From contig JAMAHW010000056.1 of the NCBI GenBank assembly GCA_023627715.1, positions 188,545-252,544 of the forward strand: DNA of 64,000 bases. The letters are read 5' to 3'. A model generated the notes under the pieces. The model searched no databases and was not told the DNA's origin. It was given only the letters and a program-made list of their open reading frames with translations. Origin of the DNA: Periconia sp. R9002. Taxonomy: Eukaryota; Ascomycota; Dothideomycetes; Pleosporales; Periconiaceae. Shown here piece by piece: positions 1 to 10,715 of the stretch (the first letter of the stretch is position 1; each line of letters starts with the position of its first letter). Position numbers and translations under genes: made by a program.

Positions 1-1088
1 CGCGGGATTAGGTGAAGCCATTTTTATACGTGTTTCTTTTGGCTGAAAATGCTATGGGCCTGCAAAATAAGACGTTGGGTGATGATGGGGAAATGAGAGA
101 TGGTGCGACGGTACTCATATACTGGGGCCGCTTGGCGCGATATTGCTTTCGTCATCGATCAAAGCTCGCAAGAAGATTGGCAATGATAAGGATCGATTTT
201 ATTGCACTTGTATGGTACGTACGTATAACCGTTGCGGACTCTTGATGAATTTCGAGTTGGAGAGGAAGATCTCAGAATCCTGCAAAAGTATGGTCGTTTG
301 AGCAGTAACTAGGTACTAATTTGTTGCACATATGGAGGTAAGAATGATTGACCCTAAAGCTTCGCGCACCTTTGCCGCAACAGAGACATTTCCATTCCAG
401 AGATCCGCAAAAGCGTTCTTGTGTCGTCTTTGGGGAGGATTTATCATCCAAGGGTGAGACTACGTCACCGAAGCTTGTAACAACAGTCTACCTATTGGGA
501 TGCAGGCAAGTAACATCGTAGTACGTACGCAGGACGGCATCTATGGAATAGCAGGCGTAGACTATGGAAATCCAAAAGAGCGCCTGCGATCTTGAGCACC
601 AATGGTGGGTCGACAACAGATTAAATCAAAGTTCTTTTTTTCACGCGAGGGCGGTTGGAGGAGAGTCGAGAGCAGTTCAGGCAGTCATCGAGGTACAAGT
701 GGACGTTTTGCCCTTATAGAGATGGTCGTAAGCAGGAACAAAAGTGTCTGTAGATATGTTCTCGAGGGCAGGAGCAAATGAAGCATGGCGATATAAGGCA
801 AGCACGATATGGGTAGTGATTTAAGGATAGTATCAGTGAAGCACGTGATCAACGGTTCTAAAGAGGCAGTGATCGGCATAACCCTTTTCCGGTTTAGCGT
901 GTTTCCGGCTCCGCCACTCTGCCCAAAACCCCGCCCCTCCTGGCTCTTCAGCCCGCTCAACCAACTTATCTACATCACCACACCCTCCGTCAGCCTCAGC
1001 ACGATCAGCCCCTCCCAACGCTTGCAGTCTCCCCCACACGAGCAGCATACTACATCGCGCTTCAGCAGAGGTCTCTCCAACCAGACAT
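1..1088. other. Intergenic region and eIF1 promoter/5' leader
   Basis: I see no convincing gene here; the open frames are short and resemble no family I know. The last ~170 bases before the eIF1 start are C/T-rich on the + strand, as is common in promoters and leaders of strongly expressed fungal genes. No tRNA or repeat was recognised. Confidence 0.6.
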
Positions 1089-1517
1089 ATGACCACGGAC
1101 ATCCAAAACCTTAAAAGCTTCGATCCGTTCGCGGAAGCCGAAGACTCGGTTGGCGACGTCAAGACTACGAGTCAGAACTACATCCACATTCGTATCCAGC
1201 GTGAGTCACTCCCTTGAACGATGTTCGCTTTTTTTTCTGTATCTTCGACAGGATCTGAGTGCTAACGTGCGGCAGAACGCAATGGTCGTAAGACGTTGAC
1301 CACGGTGCAAGGTCTCCCCAAGAAATTCGATCAGAAGAAGATCCTCAAGGTTATCAAGAAAAAATTTGCCTGCAATGGCACTGTCGTTACCGACTCCGAG
1401 ATGGGCGAGGTGATCCAGCTTCAGGGCGACCAGCGCAAGGATGTTCAGGAGTTTTTGACCGATAAGAAGGAAGGGCTGGGCTTGGATGCAAAGACCATCA
1501 AGGTCCACGGTTTCTAA
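1089..1517 (+). CDS. SUI1: Translation initiation factor eIF1 (SUI1)
   Basis: This is eIF1, the small 40S-bound factor that keeps start-codon selection accurate in the scanning 43S complex. Exons are 1089-1200 and 1276-1517, giving 117 residues, close to the usual 108-115. The 75-bp intron has a GTGAGT donor and GCAG acceptor, and joining the exons restores the family core HIRIQQRNGRKTLTTVQG. The globular SUI1 domain follows, with basic stretches (KKFDQKKILKVIKKKF) and the conserved C-terminal IKVHGF end. The N-terminal ~25 residues are the usual divergent, acidic tail. The ATG opens MTTDIQNLKSFDPFAEA, typical of fungal eIF1. It is convergent with the DNA ligase gene downstream. Confidence 0.96.
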
Positions 1518-2119
1518 GCCTATACGTCTGCCATGCCCGCGCCGCTTCCAAGCAGCCCCGAGTCCGCTACGTTTCGACTGCGCGCGGCACCTTATCGGCA
1601 CACAAACGACATAAGTTTGCTCACTCAGACCGCACTTTGTCGGTAGGCGGGGAAGTTTTTGCGGCACAGCATGGCAGATACCCTATTCGGACAACTCTTT
1701 TCTTAACGATTATTATGTTCTGGAGGAACGGGGACGTTGATTGAGGACTCTATCTCTCTCGGAGTTGTGGCTTCATTCCAACACTGTACGGTTATGAAAA
1801 ACAGCGGACCTATGTATGACAGAGTGCTCAGGCCCGAGGGGGCCGTGCTTGCTAGCCGAATTCATTGGTCCGCTGCGATAGTTCATGTTTTGAAGAATTA
1901 TGCTTACTGCATGTATCGAGTTATCAACGCAGAAAAAACATTTCGAAAAAAATCGTTCACAAGCGTATGCTGTGGGTTACGTTTCTTCATTTACGCATGC
2001 GTGACGGTACTTTGGCCCAGACCACCAACTACATCCAATAGAAGGGAGAGCCTATGTTTCGCATACATTCCACAGAAAACACTCGTGATTTATGCTGACC
2101 ATTCATTGTATGCCCTACA
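1518..2119. other. Convergent 3' intergenic region eIF1 / DNA ligase
   Basis: The 602-bp space between the ends of two convergent genes should hold both 3' UTRs. An open frame read from 1737 on the + strand begins with TTG, continues antisense through the ligase gene and is a shadow. Nothing else was recognised. Confidence 0.6.
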
Positions 2120-4910
2120 TCAACCCTCGGCATCTTCATCGGCATCTTTGACCTCCTTTACCACCCTCGCCTCCTGCTTCCTAAACATCTCAGCCAGCTC
2201 CTCCGCCTCCGTAGCCTCCTCAATACTCTTGTCCTCTCTTACCCTCAAAAATCGTGGAAACCTCGTACTCAACCCCCTCTCCTCACTAACTAGCCCAATC
2301 GCGGCAGTATACGTCGGACTCAGCGTCAAATCCGCAAACGCTACCTCCCATACCTCCTTCGGCTCAAACCACACGTCAGGCACACCCGCTCCACCATTAT
2401 AATCAACATACGCCGGTTTTACCTGCATGCCGCCACTGCGACCCGCTTTGCGAATGACGTTTATATTCTCCTCATCATCGGGGTCGTATTTGGCGCGATG
2501 CGCTTTGTAGAAGGCGTCGGTGAAGCCGGACATGCATTTTGTGACTGCCTCGAGCTGCCCCGTTTGCGCGTTGCGGATGGCGAGGAGGATGGGGGACCAC
2601 CACGCTGCTTTGCGGCCCGAGCCGTGAAAGCCGGCGATGGGGATGAGATCGAGCGTGTCGGAAGAGGCGGCGTAGTCTTTCTTAACTTTGAGCCAAGAGT
2701 CGAGGCGTTTGTCTGGTTCGTAAGTGGAGAGGAGGGCTTTTCGACGGCCGTGGGATCGAGGCGTGGCTTCGTCGGGTCCGGCGTCTGTAGTAGTCGATTT
2801 TGCTTTCGATGCTCTTGACGTTTTGTTCTTCTTTTTCGGGGTTGGGGGTAAGGAGGGCGTTTGTGTTTCTGGTGAATCGTCTACATCGGCTTCTAGGTCG
2901 GGGTTAGGCGCATTATCAAGGACTTTGACCATGATGCCTTCGCACTTGACGTCTGTTGCGCTTTTAAAGAAGGCTTGAACCGCTTCCACATCGGCGGACG
3001 TCGCGTCGAGGCTTTTGACCCAGGTGAAATGATGGGGTATCTCTATGAAAAGGCTGCGTAGTAGGTTTCTCCTTTCCCGGAAAGGACGATCGAGGAGTTC
3101 TTCGCCGTTGAGGTACATCAGATCAAAGGCGAATAGACATACGTCCACCGTGACACTCCCAATGACTACGTCCTTCCTCGCGCGGTTAGCAAGCGTTTGG
3201 AATGGCTTGAGCTCCCCGCTCTCTCGATCAATGGCGACCACCTCGCCTTCTAGGATGAAGCTCGAGACGCCTTCGCCTCGTATTTTGGGCACCAACGCTA
3301 CAAGGTCGGGATATTTGTCTGTCATAAGCTCCAAATGCCGTGAAAATATCGTCACTGTTCCTTTGTCGTCACAGTGGACTTGCGCCCTCTGCCCGTCGTA
3401 TTTGAACTCGCAGCTAAAATCTCGGCCTTGTAATTTTGTGAGCATCTCGCCCATATCGCGGGTTATTGAACCCAGCATGGGGCGCAAAGGGATGTGCAAA
3501 GCCAATCCACAGCGGATAAGGAGTTCTTCACAGACGCCGATTTCGAGTAAAGTCGGAATCAAGTCGCTACAAGAGAGGGTAAAGAATCAGTAAAATCCAA
3601 GTAGAGTTTTCGTGATAGGGTAATGGAGTATCAAGATGTTACATAATATAGTGTTTTGATGCATCTGTGCCTTGGAATACGTACTTGTAGTTAGGCCGTC
3701 TAGCGAAGCTGGCCTTGACGAGTTCTTCATTTCTTGAGTATATCGCGACCAGATCTTCCTTCTTCATCTTCTGGAGTGTTTTTGGATCGCGAGTCTCAAA
3801 TTCGGCGCCAGGGGGCCGTGATAGCATGAACGCGCGAGAGAGCGCGATCAGCATTGTGGTTTTGACAGCCCCGATTCTCAGATGTTGCACCAGTGTCCGA
3901 ACAATATATCGACTTTCTTCCGCACCTCTCGCATCCTGGACAAGTCTCTCGACGATCCTTTGCTTGATTTCCACACTTCCCTGGCCCTTGCTATTCGCAA
4001 CCTTGACCAAAGAGTCAAAGACACCCTTGATAGTCAAGGGTTTCGGCTTCCGCAGCGTGAACGATTGCCGCTTCTTTGCCTCGAATGCTACGTCTCCTGC
4101 ATCGCCGTATTTACTGTACAGAGTCTTCAGCCCTGCGTTATCCAGCCCACAGACTTTCTTCAATGCCTTTGATATCGCCGAACCGCCCAATCCTAGCTCA
4201 AGATCAATGTATGGCGGCGATATCGAATTGGTCGCAAGCCATACCGCTGGGAGTAAGCTCTCGGGGTCGCCTTCGATAATCGTCCGCAGTAAATTAACCA
4301 AAGTATCCACTATCTTTATTCGGCTCGTTGTGTTGTTGATGAGTATGAAGCACCGCGTCAAGAGCGCATATGTCGCATGCCCTCCTTCCGAGGCCCAATA
4401 CCTCTGTAAGTCTGGTATGTACTTCGTGGGTTCGAATTCGAGAGGGCTTTGGTCAAACGGAATATTGTTCGAGACAACATCCTCTTCTGCGGCGGTGGAC
4501 TGAAGTGAGAGCGTATTTAGTTGCTTTGGCTGCGAAGGTTTAGGTAGTTCAATTGGTGGTTTTTGAGGTTCTATTTTATTAACCGCGTTGTCAGTTTGCC
4601 CATCACCTGAAGCCTCGTTGCACGATGATTTTGTAGTCTCGCTTTGAGGCTCATTGGTCTTCGCCGGTGCACTGAGTGCATTGCGATCTTCGGCATCCCA
4701 TTCTGCTTGAAGCTTTCTAGCAAGTTCCTCGTCGGTCAAGGCAGAATCGCCCCGCTGCTCCAAGCCATCGTGGGTTGTTCCAGGGTCCTCTTTTGGTTCT
4801 TCAGCGCTCGATTTGGCGGTGTCTCTTTGCTTGGCAAAAAAGTAATTCAGATTGCGAACAGGTTGGCTAGAGCCATCATTTTTCTTGCGGCGTTTTGCTG
4901 GGCTGCCCAT
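2120..4910 (-). CDS. CDC9: ATP-dependent DNA ligase I (Cdc9-like)
   Basis: Replicative DNA ligase that seals Okazaki-fragment nicks and repair nicks. Exons on the minus strand are 4910-3685 and 3566-2120 (890 aa) with a 118-bp intron (GTACGT...TTGTAG). The N-terminal ~200 residues are low-complexity, with a basic KRRKK cluster and a degenerate PCNA-binding motif (RNLNYFFAKQ). The ligase N-terminal DNA-binding domain follows, then the adenylation domain: motif I KYDGQR with the AMP-accepting Lys near residue 464, motif III FILEGEVVAID, IIIa FAFDLMYLNGEE, IV EGIMVKV and V WLKVKKDY. The OB-fold domain and an acidic tail end the protein. The ATG at 4910 has an ideal context (CACACCATGG). The frame stays open upstream to a TAA but has no further ATG. 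Length and motif order are those of a complete gene. Confidence 0.95.
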
Positions 4911-5264
4911 GGTGTGGCAAAGAAGAAGCTGATTCCGAGCTCGAATGCGACGAAAGCGTGCCTGGCCTACCGCGTTCGTGCCGTCATAGGAGCGAGCTTG
5001 GACCACAGCTTATTCACGCGTAGAACCACTGCCCTGCAGGGGTCAACGCCTCGGACAAATTCCACGTTGACCGTCTAGGTAGTATTACTAAACTTACTCA
5101 TTGCATCACGAGCACGAATATGACATTGACGGGCGTACAAATTTCGCATAATGGTCGAACCAAATATACAATACAACGGCGTGAAGCTCGGAACACACCT
5201 CTATCTAACCTCACCGACATGAATCGTGGGCAACTATCTATGAACATTGATGGCATATGTCCCT
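4911..5264. other. Intergenic region upstream of DNA ligase
   Basis: This is the ligase promoter and leader plus the 3' end of the acyltransferase gene. The ligase frame stays open for 34 codons upstream of its ATG (about 4911-5012) without an ATG. No other feature was recognised. Confidence 0.5.
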
Positions 5265-6957
5265 CTATATGTATAGTCCTTTTTCTATTTCCACAAGTTT
5301 CCTTTGAACATTCGCCCATGTCTCAGGCCTAAGCGTTCCCCCAACCCACCAGTTCCCATCATGGTCTTTGCCTGAACACGTAACGGCGTGTCTTAGACTC
5401 ATCATCTGTACCGACCCCATTGTATACAGTCCCACGGGCTTGCCGGAAACATGCTTTTTCGTTCCCGATTCTCCAGTCTTCACCACTGCAGCTCCAAAGT
5501 CGACGTCGAAGAATTTGCCTTTCTCCCAGTTGGTGAAAGGGGCGAGGATCATGTCGCCCTCGCCAAGTAGGGGAGGCTGGCCCGTAGTCGTATAAGAAGT
5601 CCTGTGCAAGCGCATCGATGCGTTGATTTGAGGCCGCGTGCTTTGGGCAACTAGATCAGATCTGATGCGTGCTGCAACGACACCGAGGGGGAGGCCAAGG
5701 AACTCATCGAGTTCGAACATCGAGCTTATGGCTGTGACCGAGTTACCGACGAACGCACCGTCCTGGGGTAGGAGCTTAGGTTCCGTGGTTTTAAGCACAT
5801 CGTTCATGTTGAATATGTTCATGATGTGCATTATTCTTGTCGGTGGTGCGGTCAGAGCCCACGGCTGGGAGGATGTGAAGAGTCGGTGCGTCCAGGCACA
5901 CAGAACGTCGCCGTCCGAGAGAAAAGGTGTTGGGTTACTAGGATTACGAGTATCCATGACCAGTGTCGATTTGTCGACCGACTCGAGATCTTTCAAAGCT
6001 TTTGATTTTATCTTGGCGAAGAGTGAAGGAGGGATCATGAGCATGCGAGTTTCCTCAGCGCGGTATACCGTCGTCTCCCAGACAAGATTGAAGACAAACT
6101 TGTAGAACTTGGGATTTGTCAAGACCTTGTTTTCAAGCAAATATCTCTCCTCGTGCTCGTCGTCTAGGTCTAATCTCGCGCCCAGCGAGGCGAGAGGGTC
6201 TCTGTCTCCGCCAACCAGTACGGGTACATCTTGCTCGCGTCCCTCCAACATTGCTGACCATGCTTTCAGGATGGTACTCTCGCTCATTGCATCGAATAGA
6301 GCGTGTGGCCACTTCATAATCACCAAAGTTGCGTCCGAAAAAGACACAACGCGCAGGTTAAGCGAGGAATAGTCGCCATGGCACAGATCCTCGATCTTGG
6401 TTGGACTCCCTGGAGCGACAAGGAATGGGCGAAGGAACTCGTTATCAGGACTGAGTTGAAGTGTTCCATTCGCACGAGGGAGCTGAGAGGCAACTGGGTG
6501 CTCACTTATCTTCATGTCACGTTTCTCATGGCTGTAAGTCACCGCTGGTCGCTCTTTCGTGAATTCCGCTGGAATATGGCATTCAAGTTTATTGTTCATC
6601 TGCAACATTGGTCAGTTCAATGGTAGCTTCCACGTGATCAGAAAATCTTACGTTCAATCTCAACCTGCCTCCTAATCTCCTCCACCCAGGCTTCTCCACC
6701 AACTCTTCCAACGCCCGCACAAGCTTCTTCTCATCGAGCACATCGTCAAATAGTAATGCGAAATCTATGATGATATTCCGATTGGGTTTCGTGTCTGAAC
6801 TCACTGATTAGCAAAACCCTCCTGGCCGTTCATAACCGCATTATTGTCTTTCAATGCAGAACATACCATCCAGCCAACCCAGCGGTATAACCGTATCAGT
6901 CGGAACCCGTTCCGGAACGACCCGCTTCGGCCTCATCCAATTAAACCATGCCGCCAT
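5265..6957 (-). CDS. BAHD-like HxxxD acyltransferase
   Basis: A CoA-dependent acyltransferase of the plant BAHD / fungal trichothecene-acetyltransferase superfamily (Pfam Transferase fold). Minus-strand exons are 6957-6867, 6803-6652 and 6599-5265 (525 aa). The first acceptor could instead be 9 bases further in, at 6794. The signature WPHALFDAMSE carries the catalytic HxxxD with His near residue 180, inside a typical MKWPHALFDA block. A DFGW-like structural motif reads DVDFGAAVV near the C-terminus, so the usual DFGWG is only partly kept. The ATG opens MAAWFNWMRPKRV, just ahead of the conserved VPTDTVIPLGWLD. The acceptor alcohol or amine cannot be read from the sequence. A flavin monooxygenase lies 629 bp upstream on the same strand, so a shared metabolic role is possible. 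Confidence 0.85.
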
Positions 6958-7586
6958 TCTCTTCCTCCAAAAATCAATCTCAACAGTGCAAATGCCAGAA
7001 TGAAGAAAAGAAAAGGTACAAGAGATGTACGTGCTCAACGAGTCTAGGAGCACGTAGTCGTTGAGTTTTGTTCAGGAGATGTTCAACAAAAAATAAATAG
7101 AAATACGACGCCTCACAAGCACAAGCCGTAGGTTGAACGAAGGATTGAGGCTGGATCCTTGAGGTTAGCATGCGTAAGCAGGCGTTGCCGCATGAAGCAA
7201 TCGACTAGCCTTTTTAGTGCATTACCCCTTATCTGATTCGTCATTGCGGATGGAGGGTTGTTGCACAGCCACTCCCACTAGAAGAAATCTCGTATGTATC
7301 TCGCCAGGTTGATTTTGACATTTTGTACAACCTTTCTATTATTTCTATCTTTTTACATTATTTATCCATTCACTATGGTAGTCAAGTACTTACAGACTTA
7401 ATACACTAAGTAGTAGTAAGGCGGGTTTTGCCGCTTCATCAATCTGAAATGTTAGCTCAACGGTAATTTCGCCTAGCTAGTACGATATCACATTGATATA
7501 CCTATGCTCTATCTAGTAAACACGACGTTCTGAATACGCAAGATATTAGACCTAGGTCGGCAACTTCATCTACTCTCTCTCTCCAT
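6958..7586. other. Intergenic region between acyltransferase and monooxygenase
   Basis: The promoter of the acyltransferase and the 3' UTR of the monooxygenase lie here. A moderately AT-rich patch covers about 7310-7400. A tRNA-like A-box at 7452-7463 has no matching B-box. No gene was found. Confidence 0.5.
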
Positions 7587-9199
7587 CTATTCTTTCCTCG
7601 CTTCTAACCCATCCCTAACCTTATCCTCACTCTGCACTACCGCCAACGGCAAATTCTTCCCAATTCCAAAAAGGACAAACGCTGCCCATTTCCATCGGAA
7701 AGGATTAATTGCAATGGTAAAAACAAACCAATAAATCAGTTCCGAGTATGTGAAAAAATCAAAGGCACCGCCTGGGGCCTTAGCTTTGATGAACCTGGTC
7801 ATGTCTATCCACTTCTTCATCCAATATGTCCGCGGTCGCGCCAGTGGGTCCACGAGATACATGAGCAAAAACCGCGTGTATATTCCGATATGGTAGTTCC
7901 CCACTGTCCCAATCGCATTCACATACGTGCAGTTGTTCGCACAAATTTCCGGATGCGCCGGTGGGAATACTTGCAAGTACCAATTTGGCGGTTCGTACGG
8001 ATCTTCGAAACATTCGTCTGGAAGAAAAGATAGGGACGGGCGTTTATAGCCCGTGGCTAGGATAACAATGTCGGCTTCGATGAGTTTCTCGACCCCTGGG
8101 CCATTCTTCGGGACTCCCTGTGCGCGCTTCTTGAAGAGAATTCCGGTACCTGAAGAGGAAAATTCAAGGATGTCGCCCCGGAGCCAGGTGGCGCGCTTGG
8201 AACGAACGAGGTCGAGGACGTCGTCGTTTACCATAGGTGTATCCGTGAAGATGCCCTTTCCGGAATTCTTGGGTGGAGATATATCGTATAGATCCCGATA
8301 GAAAAACAAGCGGAGGATGTTCTCAGGGATCCAGGAGAAGATTGTTTCGGAGCCGAAGATGTTGAAAGCGAGCAGTGCGTCTACGAATGGATTCCGCGGG
8401 ATGATCCATTTCTCAGAGCGAGCGAGTATAGTAGTATGTGCGGCTTGTTCTTTAGCGACAAATTCAAGGGCTTCGACGGCAGAGGCTCCGCCACCGATTA
8501 TTGCGACTTTCTTGCCTTTAGCTGTCTTCCCATCCAAATCGCTTGAGTGATATATCTCCCCTTGAAAATGCTCCTGTCCTGGGATTCTCGGCATCTTCGG
8601 GTCACCGCAAGTCCCAACCGCCGCTATCACACCGTCGAATCTACCGTACGATGGATCATTAATGATCCAGTGGCCATGGGAATCGTGGTATACGCGCTCT
8701 ACATGGGTGTTGAACTGTGTTTTCGATTCAAGGCCGTAGCGTTCCCAGAGAGCGGTGATTTCGGAAACAATTTGCTTGCGGCTGGGGTAGCCGGTAGTCC
8801 AGCGCACCGAGGGGTGGAAACGGTACATTATGCTATGGATTTGCAGGCCAGAGGAGTTGTTGACTTTCTGCATTAGGAGAGTTAATATTGGGATTACGGT
8901 CTCATTGAAGTGAATTTGGGAAAGGGGGGCTAGGGACATACACTCCATATCCCACCCAAATTCTCCTTGGGTCCAGTCTCGAAAATCCGGCAATCGAAGC
9001 CATGACCTACGCAATGCGATGCAGCGGACACACCGGTTAGGCCTGCACCGATGATGGCGATTTTAGGACGAGAGAGGTGGATGTGGGGGGGAGGTGGAGT
9101 AGGCGAAAAAAGACTATCTAATATCCATTGGAGCACTTGATAGAGCAAGAGGATGGGACGAGAGAGCAATACTTGCAAAGTGGAATTGGCCATCACCAT
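7587..9199 (-). CDS. FAD/NADPH-dependent monooxygenase (FMO family)
   Basis: A class B flavoprotein monooxygenase that would oxygenate N, S or carbonyl centres of a small molecule using NADPH and O2. Minus-strand exons are 9199-8942 and 8867-7587 (512 aa) with a 74-bp intron (GTATGT...ATGCAG). Residues 8-32 are hydrophobic and may anchor the enzyme in a membrane. The FAD Rossmann motif GAGLTG is at 51-56, the FMO fingerprint FQGEIYHSSDLDG near 187, the NADPH-binding GGGASA near 212, and ILATGYKRP further on. The fingerprint FxGxxxH lacks the W-P/D of Baeyer-Villiger enzymes, which favours the FMO class. The start could be the ATG at 9199 or 9193. It is tandem with the acyltransferase gene. 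The substrate is unknown. Confidence 0.9.
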
Positions 9200-9326
9200 G
9201 GACAATGAAGTCTAAATTGTTGGATAATTGATAGTAGGTAGGAATCGCAATAAATTTAAAGGCCGAGGTGCAATACTTTTTAGCATTACCAACAGTGATG
9301 TCATAGTGCTGATAGGTCTACTATCG

Positions 9327-9501
9327 ACTGACAGAAGTCGTAGCCATCCCCTTGTCTACAGGGGAGTTGAGTAAGGTCAAAACAAGGTTTTTTTTTGTAT
9401 GAGAGCATAACGTTTCATGTGAAAAGGACTAATAATAGTATACCCTTGATCACTCCCGGTTTCAGCCGGGGGGTGGCCACGAGTCCACTACTTCTGTCAG
9501 T
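9327..9501. repeat. Short inverted-repeat element, MITE-like
   Basis: The 12-mer ACTGACAGAAGT at 9327-9338 recurs as its exact reverse complement at 9490-9501, giving a 175-bp unit. Just inside each copy the sequence continues similarly on the matching strand (GTCGTAG then CCATCCCC against GTAGTGG then CCACCCCC). An internal hairpin CCCGG-TTTCAG-CCGGG lies at 9455-9470. There is no coding capacity. This fits a small non-autonomous element, but no clear target-site duplication is visible. Confidence 0.35.
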
Positions 9502-9514
9502 AGGTGTAAGAACT

Positions 9515-9640
9515 GCTGCAACTTTGAATTAATTTAGTAATTTGATTTTAATATAAATGTAAAATAATAGTACTTTAATTTGTATAAACTATAGCTTTTG
9601 ATAATTAAGTTGATTTCTTTTTTTTTCCGAGGAAAGCGAA
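9515..9640. other. AT-rich patch
   Basis: About 125 bases are dominated by A and T (for example TTTGATTTTAATATAAATG), unlike the roughly 50% GC flanks. It directly follows the inverted-repeat element. It could be the edge of a decayed, RIP-affected repeat or simply an AT-rich promoter or terminator tract. Confidence 0.4.
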
Positions 9641-10004
9641 GGCCATAGAACCCTTGTGAATAATATTAAAAATTAGTCCGAGACTCCAAGCAGGCTTCAC
9701 AACACTCTGGCCTATTTTTCGGTCAATAAATAAGAATTATCCCTACAGAAAGCAGATGATGGATGGTCTGCCGTCTGCAATAGTACACCTCTAAGACAGT
9801 ACAACATCCCCAGATCGCACTGATGAGAAACTACGGATACAGAGTCGTTTTCTTTGGAGACACTTGTGGCGTGGCGTAGTGAGAAAATAACATTGATATA
9901 TTGTGCCCAGCCTAGTTGCATGTAGCTAACTTGGTATACGCGATATAGGAATAGATTTCCACTCTCCGCACCCAGCACCCTTTAAAGCTCACCTAGTAGC
10001 CATC

Positions 10005-10715
10005 CTATTTCTTCCTCCCCTTCCCCTTCTTCGTCGCAGTCTTGTCGTTGGCGTCTTTCTTTGCTTTAGCTGCCTTCCTCGTCGCAGTCCCCGTCGGAGA
10101 CTTGACCACTCTTGCCTTCGACTTCGTCACCTTATTTGGCGAATCTTTCGCTCCCTTCTTCGGCGCAGGCTTAGCAGCACTCTTCTCTATCTCCTTCGCT
10201 TGTTTTGGCTTCGACTTGGTATCCGCAATCGTCGAGGCCTTCTTTCTCGGAGGAGCACGCGCCGCAGGTGTACGCCGCACCCCAGTATTGGCGGTATTGT
10301 GCAGTTGCCTTTGAAACTCTTGATCAACGTTATAGTTCACCCTCTCTGTCGACCTTAATGAGTCCAGCCTCCTCCGAGAAGCATTATACACGATGCCATT
10401 ACGAACCGTCACCGAGGGCCTGTGTTTGCGGGCGGCTTGATCGGACTTCCCCTTTTTGACGCCGCTGGATTTGGGTGCGAGGGGGGAAACTGAGCCATGG
10501 CGGTCGAGAGGAGGCACACTCGCTTTTTTAAGTTTGAAATCTTTGCTGCTTGGGCGACTAGTAGCGGATGTGAACGCTTGGGGAAAAGTGTTGTTGTGAT
10601 TTTTGGAGGCGGGAGAGGCACTCGCTTTTTTGGAGCTGGAGGTGGATGTGCGTTTTGCCTGGGTGGAGGAAGAGCGGGTAGGTGGGTTTCGAGGACTCTT
10701 GCGACGGTTAGACAT
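10005..10715 (-). CDS. Lys/Ser/Pro-rich basic protein, probably nuclear
   Basis: An intronless 236-residue frame with an ATG at 10715. I do not recognise a family. Composition is strongly basic and low-complexity. The N-terminus is Ser/Thr/Pro/Lys-rich (KRTSTSSSKKASASPASK). The centre is less biased (RNGIVYNASRRRLDSLRS, then VNYNVDQEFQRQLHN) and is the most likely conserved part. The C-terminal ~80 residues are Ala/Lys/Pro-rich with many KK and KxK steps, ending KKGKGRKK, like a linker-histone H1 tail. No globular winged-helix H1 domain is visible, so I do not call it histone H1. Nuclear localisation and nucleic-acid binding are inferences from charge alone. Confidence 0.7.
   Translation of the reverse strand: MSNRRKSPRNPPTRSSSTQAKRTSTSSSKKASASPASKNHNNTFPQAFTSATSRPSSKDFKLKKASVPPLDRHGSVSPLAPKSSGVKKGKSDQAARKHRPSVTVRNGIVYNASRRRLDSLRSTERVNYNVDQEFQRQLHNTANTGVRRTPAARAPPRKKASTIADTKSKPKQAKEIEKSAAKPAPKKGAKDSPNKVTKSKARVVKSPTGTATRKAAKAKKDANDKTATKKGKGRKK

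Larger units (their letters stand above)
9200..10004. other. Intergenic region with a MITE-like segment and an AT-rich patch
   Basis: No gene was found. Perfect 12-bp inverted repeats bracket 9327-9501 (listed separately). About 9515-9640 is strongly AT-rich compared with the flanks, including a poly-T run near 9617. A short open frame at 9712-9978 on the minus strand looks like chance. Confidence 0.55.

Noticed and set aside
1737..2402. A 221-codon + strand frame downstream of eIF1
   Set aside because: It starts with TTG, overlaps the ligase C-terminus antisense and shows no family features.
4908..5006. GTG at 5006 as the main DNA ligase start
   Set aside because: The ATG at 4910 has an ideal context and gives the normal protein; the extension is kept only as a hypothesis.
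7452..7463. tRNA A-box-like TAGCTCAACGGT
   Set aside because: No B-box (GGTTCRANTCC) and no cloverleaf arms follow within 60-90 bases.
9712..9978. An 88-codon minus frame next to the AT-rich patch
   Set aside because: Short, no recognisable features, and no ribosomal or family context.
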